Source: Helianthus annuus
Lineage: Eukaryota > Streptophyta > Magnoliopsida > Asterales > Asteraceae
DNA: 64,000 bases
Direction of reading: 5' to 3'
Assembly (NCBI RefSeq): GCF_002127325.2
Contig: NC_035446.2
Location: 154,682,629 to 154,746,628 of the forward strand
Shown: positions 56,864 to 64,000 of the stretch, in pieces
Position numbering within the stretch: the stretch's first letter is position 1
Layout: every line of letters starts with the position of its first letter
The notes under the pieces: model-generated
Databases searched by the model: none
Told to the model about the DNA's origin: nothing
What the model saw: only the letters and a program-made list of their open reading frames with translations
Position numbers and translations under genes: made by a program

Positions 56864-56876
56864 AAGGGGGTGAGGA
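56864..56876 (+). other. Gypsy polypurine tract
   Basis: AAGGGGGTGAGGA directly before the 3' LTR, interrupted by one T; the plus-strand primer site. Confidence 0.85.
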
Positions 56877-59800
56877 TGTAACACCTCGAAAAATTTCGTC
56901 CAATAATGTCTTAACACGTGTCATAAGGTTCCGGTATGTGAAAACGAACTTTAGAGGGACTAAAAGTGACAAACAGTGAAAACTATGGAACGTAAGGGTC
57001 CAAAGTGTCAACAATGGATAAATAGACTCTATGATAACCCTACATAATGTTCATAACCTTAAACGGGTGGTTCATGGATCATACGACGCGGAAATCGCAC
57101 AAAAGTGAAGTATTTCAAACTATAGGGGCCAAAAGTGTCAACATGTTTAAATTATACCTCTGAGTGAACTTTTGGCAGACCCGAAGCTTTGAGAAGCTAA
57201 AATATACTCACTAGAATATGTGGTTAAAATTTCGTGAAGTTTCGTCAACGTATGAGAAAGTTATGGCCAAAACCGTACTTGAAGGACTAAAAGCGTCAAC
57301 GTCGAATTTCATGGCTTTTCGGTTGAGCGCAAAGTTATCCGAGGACATTACCATGTAGGTAAATGTCCCAAGGTTCTTAAAAACCAAGTTTGGGGGTTTA
57401 CGGGTCAAGAAAAGCAGCCGAAACATCGCATACAAGTTCAGGGACCAAAGCTGCCAAGTTGGAAACTTGTTTGGCTGAACAGGAGGTCAGGCGACCCGCC
57501 TGGACTGACCCAAGCGGGCCGCATGGGACTGCCAGTAACAGAAAAATACGAAAATTGCAATCTTGGTCCAAAATTGAAGTGCATACCAGCTCATTCCACC
57601 TCCCTTTTGCTCCAATCAGCTCCCATGCATGCCTAGGACCTCTGTGAACCTCTACAACCTCTGATTACACCATAAATTGGATCAAAAGCCTTCATTCTTG
57701 AGCACTTGTTGTAACAAAGAAAAACCATAAACTCTCAAGAACTCTCAAGGCATTTCTGGAGCTAATCTGAACGTCAAGGCAGCATCCTAGTGTTCACTAA
57801 GCACCTATAGGACCTTTGTAAGCTTCTAATTCGTCCTCTAATCCGTTCTTGCTTTGATTATTGCTAAAAGTCAAACTGTTTGTTCATAAGCTTTGACTTT
57901 CTGATTAAACAAGTTTCAATCAGTCATTTCTCGAATTGAAACCTGATATATGTTGGTATTTATGTGGGAAACAAACCCTCTAAAGGGTATTATCTGAATC
58001 CCACTACATGCATGCTAATTGTCGAGTCAAACGTGATTCTAAAAAGTCAACAGAAGTGATTTTTGAGAAAAATAGCTTAAATGGTAAAATAAATGACATG
58101 CAATCTGTTTGATCTTCATAGATAGCTTTATTATGAATATAAGAATGTATTTTACCACGATCAACTCGACAATCTATAGTATAAATACGAATCGGAGCCG
58201 AAAGTCCTATAAAACGACTAATTCGTAGACTATCGATTCGGATTCGTACATGCATGTTTGAGATCTGTATTGGAGAGTATTTTTGACCATTTTTATTTTG
58301 GTAAAACTTTCTGGAATTTTTGTTGATTAAGTCTATGCTTAGCCGATTCGAATGCATGTTTCCGATTTATGCATAAAGTTGACTATTTTGCCCTTTTTGA
58401 TATAAAACGTGATTTTTGGAAAAGTGAAAGAGTAGAAATCTTTATTTCTAATATATAAACTTGCACCGAAAATTTCGGATCAGTTGGTGGTCCAGATTTT
58501 GAGTTATGGCCATTAGCGTAAAACTATGTTCTTAATTTACATAAACGGCCCTTTTCGCATATGACCTATTTCTGGCCACGTTTTGGTATAAAACTTTTTA
58601 CCAACTGATGTATTATAATATTCTGGGAATTTTGATGATTTTTAATTAATTTTTGGCTGAACGGATCCTAGATCGCCTAGTTATTTCGGGTTATGTCGGT
58701 TTTGACCGTTTAAGCCATAAAATGAGTTTTACACATCCTTTTGACCCGAAACCTTTTTCTACTGATTTCAAATGTTAAATAAATTATTATGAGCCTTCTG
58801 GAAATATAAAAATCTCAGCTTTCATATATAAACCCGGAAACGGCTCTAAATCGCATATTTAGCGTTTTAAGCGCATAGTAAGCGTTATACTTGTTTTAAA
58901 CATGTAAGACTTATACCTACTGATGTAATTAGCATATTTTCATATAATAACAGTAAGTATAAGTATATGATCTCAGATTTCCAGTTTTGGCATTTTTAGC
59001 CCTTGTGAATTTACTAAAATACCCCTACGGTGCATAGTTTGATTTTAAATGATAAATTTGATATATGGGTCATACCCTACTGTTATAACATGTTAAATTA
59101 AGTATATCTTCTGTATGAACCAGACCCGAACCTCAGATTTCTAAATTAACTCTTTTACAATCTTTTAAATGACCAAAATGCCCTTCTAAGGCATAAATCG
59201 AGTTTAAACTTATTCCGGGCAATATGGAACATAACTTACTGATGTTATATCATATTTAAAGCATATTACATCAGGAAACTTGCGTTTGATTCTTTTGGCT
59301 ACCCGTATCGCCCTTTTCGCGTTCGGTTCGGTTTACGTAACTAGTTTGCGTAAATTGACCGAAACGGGTCAAACGATATCATTTTTATTTCAAAATCCAG
59401 AATGTATTTAGTATACCCATATTATACAAGTATTCAAACTTGTCGGGTCTAAATCACATTCTATCCGGTCTTTCGCTTAATCGTGCGTAAACCGTATCAT
59501 TCTTAAAACTAACCGGTCAAAGCTTAGGCTTAAATAAAAGACCCGTTAGGAATCTAATAGGTTAATTATAAAGCTTTGTTCCAAATTAGGAGGCCCAGTA
59601 AAAGCTACCACACTCACCGTTTGTGTTACATACTTGCTCAGGTAAATACATTTTGACTTATTTTCCCTATACGGGCTTGGGGTACGGTATTTAAAATACC
59701 GCTTGATCGGGCGCACAAGTCCTGCGCCTTATGGGTGTACAGTCTTGAATAGCTTGTGCGACTCGTTTAAACAGTCTTGTCTTACTTTAGGCTTTGGGGG

Positions 59801-60413
59801 GTTATTGACCGTGTCCCGGATATCCTTGGCATTATCTTACGAGATGGCCACGACCAGAGCACGGGGTGTAGGCGTACACTCGGCGTGTATAACTCTTTAA
59901 TGTGGTGTGTCATTTAATTCTTAGCCCGGACAGCAGATCCCGGGCCACCAAAGATACGAGTGCATGTAAATCGTTCACAAGTTTATATTATATAATTATC
60001 CCAAGTTAATAAAAATATTTATGCCTTGTGCATTTAAATCAATTTTCAATCATTTTCAAAATGAGTCAGTCGATTTGTATTTACCAGTGTAAACTGACGT
60101 ATTTTTCCCAAAAGGTTAAGTGCAGGTACTATACGAAAATAGGCTGGCTGTTTCCTAAGAGCGTCCACTATAGTCTCGCAAGCTCGGACGACAAATATCT
60201 GTTGAACTATTTATTCTTATTTTGTTTGATCCGCCTGTGGATCCGTTTCAACTACTGTGATATTTATTATTGCACTTTATTTAAAGTTGAAATGTATCTA
60301 TTCTGCTTCCGCTGTGCATTATTATATTGTGTTGATTGTCTATGACGATGCCAACTACGTCACTGTACCCCACACCGGGCCCACCGGTGACACGTGGAAA
60401 TCGGGGTGTGACA
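56877..60413 (+). repeat. 3' LTR of the full-length gypsy element
   Basis: Same length as the 5' LTR. Differences seen by eye include 56913, 56918, 57253, 59269, 59284, 59573, 59584, 59883 and 60339, mostly transitions. Confidence 0.97.
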
Positions 60414-60785
60414 CCTTTGACTCAGAAGTACCCTGCTCATTCATCTCCATAAAAACTCTCTTCTCCTGTTCAAACCTTGCTTTATCCTTTGCCTCCATAT
60501 CCTTTTTCACCATTTCTTTTGCATCAGCAATGGCATTTAAGGTTACATTAACCTTTTTGGAACCATCTGGCAAAGGGATGTCTGCAAGCATACTTGAATT
60601 ATCTAGTGCAATGTACAGACCATCTTCATATCCCTTTTTCTTCAACTGCCTTATTTTCTCCCCCTTTTTGGCATCATTTGGTGGTGGGTTGTCCACAAAG
60701 ATGATAGAGGGAGGAGCAGTGCTAGTGGTGTTCAGCAAGTGAGCCTTGATGGCTTTTATATCTGCCTGGGTGTCTTTGAACCTAG
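60414..60785 (-). pseudogene. env-like ORF of the SIRE-like copia element, 5' part
   Basis: Minus-strand continuation of 44723-46376, separated from it by the gypsy insertion. It encodes a charged segment with K-G-E-K-I, K-K-G-Y-E-D-G-L-Y-I-A-L-D and an E/K-rich helix ending E-S-K at the insertion point. Removing the element and one copy of the CCTTT duplication leaves the reading frame continuous. On its other side it is cut at 60785 by a further LTR, so the upstream part of the copia element is lost. Confidence 0.65.
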
Positions 60786-61200
60786 TGTCACGACCCTAGC
60801 CCTGGTTTGACCCGGTCCAGAGCCGCGGGACAGGAATCCCGTGGTATTTTAATTTAGGTGACAGCGGAAGTCTTTAATACAGGATCTTTTAATACTTTAA
60901 AATGCCCATTTACTTTATTACATAAATTAGGGATAAAACCCTGTAATTTACAATAAAGTGATTTCACTTGGGAAATCTTTATTTTACAAAACATGTTTCT
61001 TTATTTATTTATTTTGAGCCACTTCCTTAAGCTTGTAGTGCTTCACGACACTTTTCCTGGATCACAACAGATCACCTGAAACATGTTTAAGGTTTTGTCA
61101 GCGGGGAAATACTGAGTGAATCATTCATTTTACTTAAAACGACACATTATATATTATAAATTAGCAACATTCTTAGGCATTAATGGTTGTATTCTCTACA
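60786..61200 (-). mobile_element. Gypsy LTR fragment, minus orientation
   Basis: Starts TGTCACGACCCTAGCC at 60786, i.e. the minus strand ends GGGTCGTGACA. As in the other gypsy LTRs here, CTTCCGCTGT lies near that end (ACAGCGGAAG on the plus strand at 60862). The opposite end is undefined, around 61100-61200. It interrupts the copia env-like ORF. Confidence 0.55.
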
Positions 61201-61652
61201 TAAAGAGTTGTACAAGGTTTTTTTCCTCCTCTTTTCCTCGCCCACCACCGTTGATTCTCTCTTTTGTATGTTTCTTTGATCTACAACCAGTTACATTCTT
61301 ACACCCCACACACATGCGATCGACCAAGAGAGAGATAGAGAGCAGGGAGAACTCTTCCGCTGGTAGTCGGTGTACGGCCGTGCAAGTCGGTGGTCGACCG
61401 TGGTAACGGTGTTGCACGCCGAACCTGAACGACAAGGGTTATGGTGGTAACCAGTAGCCACGTTAGCCTCAAGTCTCGACGGCTGCCGCTCACCTAAATC
61501 GACCAATATTTCTTGATATCCAATTATCCACCACTCACCACCGACGTGATTGCCCTAAATCGATACGATAACGGTGGGGCCGTGTTGTTATTAGGGTTAT
61601 GTGACTAAATCGGTCGGCGATTGAGGATTCTGAGCACGGATCATTGATATGC
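61201..61652. other. Unassigned, moderately GC-rich
   Basis: Contains several overlapping short frames on both strands and GAGAGAGATAGAGAG. It may be captured leader DNA belonging with the adjacent dikinase fragment. No product recognised. Confidence 0.4.
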
Positions 61653-62014
61653 ACAACGATCTCACTCATATGCGGTTGACATTTGAGTATAAGGTGGTCA
61701 CCATGATCGAGGTTCCCTGGGTTACGCTAATCGCTGATGAGATTGCAAAAGAAGCCGAGTTCTTTACATTCAGAACAACGATCTCACTCTGATGACGTTC
61801 GGGTAAGTATAGATGATGATTTGAAACAACTGTCACAAAGAAAAAAGGTTGAGCCAATAACCAAAATGAATAACGTACAGATTGTGGATATTCTGAGTAA
61901 ATGTTATTGACACAAATATAATTTGATGATTCATAGGTTCTTTACCAAAAAGTGGTGGGTCAATTGATCAAGATGGCTACCGAGAAGGGCTGTGCGGCCA
62001 ATCCTAATTTAAAG
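61653..62014 (+). pseudogene. Pyruvate, phosphate dikinase (PPDK) pseudogene fragment
   Basis: Two exon remnants of PPDK, the enzyme making phosphoenolpyruvate from pyruvate. 61682-61802 reads [12 protein letters not shown] then [12 protein letters not shown], loses frame by one base near 61776 in the T-N-D-L-T region, and ends at a GTAAGT donor. 61937-62014 (78 nt) begins after CATAG and reads [13 protein letters not shown] before a GTGAGT donor. The segment normally between them, Y-S-R-D-D-V-G-K-F and beyond, is absent. 61653-61678 repeats the end of the first exon in degenerate form. It is a captured or relocated fragment, not a working gene. Confidence 0.75.
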
Positions 62015-62245
62015 GTGAGTAGTGAGTGAGCATGGGTCACTATACGTTATTGTGTTCATGTTGTAAAGTGACGATATGGACGTGTTGAATAATAAGTTAA
62101 AATAGATGTTTACTTACGATTACAAGTTAATTTTTTAAAGTATAACTATTTAAAAGATTTTTAGCATTCTGAATAAACTTTGGATTGGTTGGTAAGAATC
62201 AAGAATGAACCGGTGATTGATTTTGGAGAAGTCATTGTGATGCCT
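62015..62245. other. AT-rich spacer
   Basis: No gene. It continues from the dikinase intron donor into unassigned sequence and ends where the next LTR begins. Confidence 0.5.
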
Positions 62246-64000
62246 TGTAACACCTCGGAAATTTACGTCCAATTTTGCATTGACACGTGGCATAGGCTTT
62301 GGATATGTGAAAACATACTTTAGAGGGACTAAAATTGACAAACAGTGAAACTATGGGAATATAAGGGTCCAAAGTGTCAACAATGGAAAAATAGGCTCTA
62401 CAATAACCCTACATGGTGTTTATAATCCTAAACGGATATATCATGGATCATACAAACCGGAAAATGAAAGAAAGTGAGGAATTGCAAACTACAGGGGCTA
62501 ATTGTGTCAACATGTTGAATGTATACCTCTGAGTGATCTTTTGGCAAACCCGAAGCTTTGTAATGATAAAATATACTCACTAGAATATGTGGTAAAAATT
62601 TCATGAAGTTTCGTTATCGTATGAGAAAGTTATGATCAAAACCGTGCGCGAAGGGTTAAATGCGTCAACGTTGAAATTCGTGACTTTTCGGGTAAGCACA
62701 AAGTTAACCAAGGACTTTACCATGTTTGTAAATGTCCCAAGGCTCTTAAAAATCATATTTGAGGGTCTAATGTGCAAGACAAATAGCAAAAACCACGTAA
62801 CAAAGGACCAAGGACCAAAACATCAACATTTAAGAGGTTTTTGTGGATCAGAAGAAGCCAGGCGGCCCGCCTGGGGTCCTTAAGCGGGCCGCGAGACCTG
62901 CCCAGTGACAGAAAATGGCCAGGTGCCAGTTTCAGGCCTGATTTCGAGTTGTTTACAGCTGTTGTCCACTCCAGAGCCTCACCAATAGTATTACATGCAG
63001 CTAGGGGCACTTGGATCCATCTTACAACATCCCTAGACTATTGTGGCACCCTCTAATGAGATCAAAGTTGGCATAAAAGGGTCTTGAAGCTTACAAACAT
63101 TCAACACTTGTAGTTACAAAAATTCACAAGATCAATTCTGGAGCTCTCTGGTCATCAACAAGGGTTCATAGGGCTTCCTACTTGTTATTAGGACTCTTGT
63201 AACTATTCATACCCTTCCCTAATTCGTTCTAGCTTAGTTTATTAACCGAAAGTTAATCCATCGTAAATTTAGTTTGACTTCATGATTAATCGAAAATGGC
63301 TCAGTCATTTCTCGAATTGAAAGTACCTACAAGTTGGTATTTATGTGGGTAACAAACCCTTAAAAGGGTATTTTCAGATTCCCACTCTAAATATGATAAT
63401 TATCGAGTCAAAGCTTGTTTCAAAAAGTCAACAGAATGTGTATTTGCAAATTTAAGCATGATTAGCAATGTAGGGTACATGCAACCTATTTGATCATTAA
63501 AATAACTTGGTAATCAATGTAAGAATGTGTCTCAACAAGTTCATCTCGACAATTTTCAGTTTAAACCCGGATCGGAACCGAAAGTCTCATAAATTGACTT
63601 TTTCTTTGACTCTCAATTCTGATCCGTGCATGCATGTTTGAGATCTGCCTTAGAGTTTATTTTGAACCAATTTCATATATGTACAACTCTCTGAGATTTT
63701 ACAACTTGGTTCAATACTCATCCGATGCATATGCATGTTTCCGATTTATGTTTAAAAGTTGACTATTATGCCCTTTTTGCTATAAAACGCGATTTTTGAA
63801 AAAGTGAAAGAGTAGAAACGTTTGTTACTGATTTATAAGCTTGCACTTAAAATTTGATATCAGTTTGAGGTCTAGATTATGAGTTATGCTCAATATCGTA
63901 ATTTGAAAGCTTTATGTTAAGTAAACGGCGTAATTAGCGTATAGCCTATTTAAACCCACTTTTTGATATAAAACTTTTTACCCACTGATGTAATATAATA
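62246..64000 (+). mobile_element. Third gypsy LTR of the same superfamily, cut by window end
   Basis: Starts TGTAACACCTCGG after TGCCT and runs collinear with the LTRs at 46377 and 56877 at clearly lower identity. The GC-rich block GCGGCCCGCC then GCGGGCCGCG (62861-62891) and a TATA-like CATAAAAGG (63072) are in equivalent places. Whether it is a solo LTR or the left end of an element cannot be seen. Confidence 0.85.

Larger units (their letters stand above)
46377..60413 (+). mobile_element. Full-length Ty3/gypsy chromovirus-type LTR retrotransposon, 14,037 bp
   Basis: Two 3,537-bp LTRs (46377-49913 and 56877-60413) start TGTAACACCTCG and end GTGTGACA. They lie exactly 10,500 bp apart at both edges, so there are no net indels. 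The target duplication is CCTTT (46372-46376 and 60414-60418). A Met-initiator PBS and a polypurine tract are in place. The internal region has an extra ORF, a hairpin array, and gag-pol in the order Gag, protease, RT, RNase H, integrase, chromodomain, which is gypsy order; the chromodomain and very long LTRs fit the Tekay/Del branch. By eye the LTRs differ at about nine sites (0.25%). Three in-frame stops make this copy non-autonomous. It sits inside the env-like ORF of a copia element, whose frame would be continuous without it. Confidence 0.97.

Overview
This is plant nuclear DNA, most likely from an Asteraceae (daisy-family) eudicot. The reasons are an AT-rich, intergenic-looking sequence; plant GT-AG introns; an R2R3-MYB gene with the classical 136/130-nt first exons; Ty3/gypsy and SIRE-like Ty1/copia retrotransposons; and many small TIR elements of types that, as I recall, are common in composites. 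The species cannot be fixed from sequence alone. Only one convincing intact host gene is present: a subgroup-14 (RAX/Blind/MYB36-like) R2R3-MYB on the minus strand at 36607-37787. Nearly everything else is transposon-derived or too decayed to identify. Layout: 1-2400 holds TIR-element fragments, an LTR-like remnant with an array of small palindromes, and a hAT-like fragment. 2400-8500 is mostly featureless AT-rich DNA with a LINE scrap, a TA-inserting foldback element and a Helitron-like terminus. 8554-9976 is a MULE-type element with a 9-bp target duplication and probably captured sequence. 10640-18830 is a chain of small elements joined end to end by (TA)n tracts. 19100-24949 holds LTR fragments and a clean solo gypsy LTR. 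24950-27460 is a broken multi-exon serine acetyltransferase pseudogene. 27700-34550 is a nest of MITEs, foldbacks and a SINE. 36607-38408 is the MYB gene with a Harbinger MITE just upstream. 40120-43330 holds more foldback elements. 44064-60785 is a SIRE-like copia element (minus strand) whose env-like ORF is split by a 14,037-bp full-length gypsy chromovirus (46377-60413, 5-bp target duplication CCTTT). 60786-64000 holds another LTR piece, a pyruvate phosphate dikinase pseudogene fragment and the start of a third related LTR. The gypsy element is the richest object. Its 3,537-bp LTRs differ at only about nine positions by my reading and it lacks indels, so the insertion is young. It has a Met-initiator PBS, a polypurine tract, an extra proline/histidine/glutamine-rich ORF upstream of gag, a run of five tiny hairpins with covarying stems and an invariant CTGCG loop between that ORF and gag, and a single gag-PR-RT-RH-IN-chromodomain frame broken by two TAG codons in RNase H. 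The other striking theme is the (TA)n-linked chain. At least eight families with similar ends (GGG-start, sub-terminal GAGAAC/GAGAAAC motifs) sit in TA microsatellites, and the one relative found outside a TA tract (41884-42250) shows an 8-bp target duplication. Family letters (TA-A, TA-B and so on) are local labels only. All alignments and counts were made by eye.
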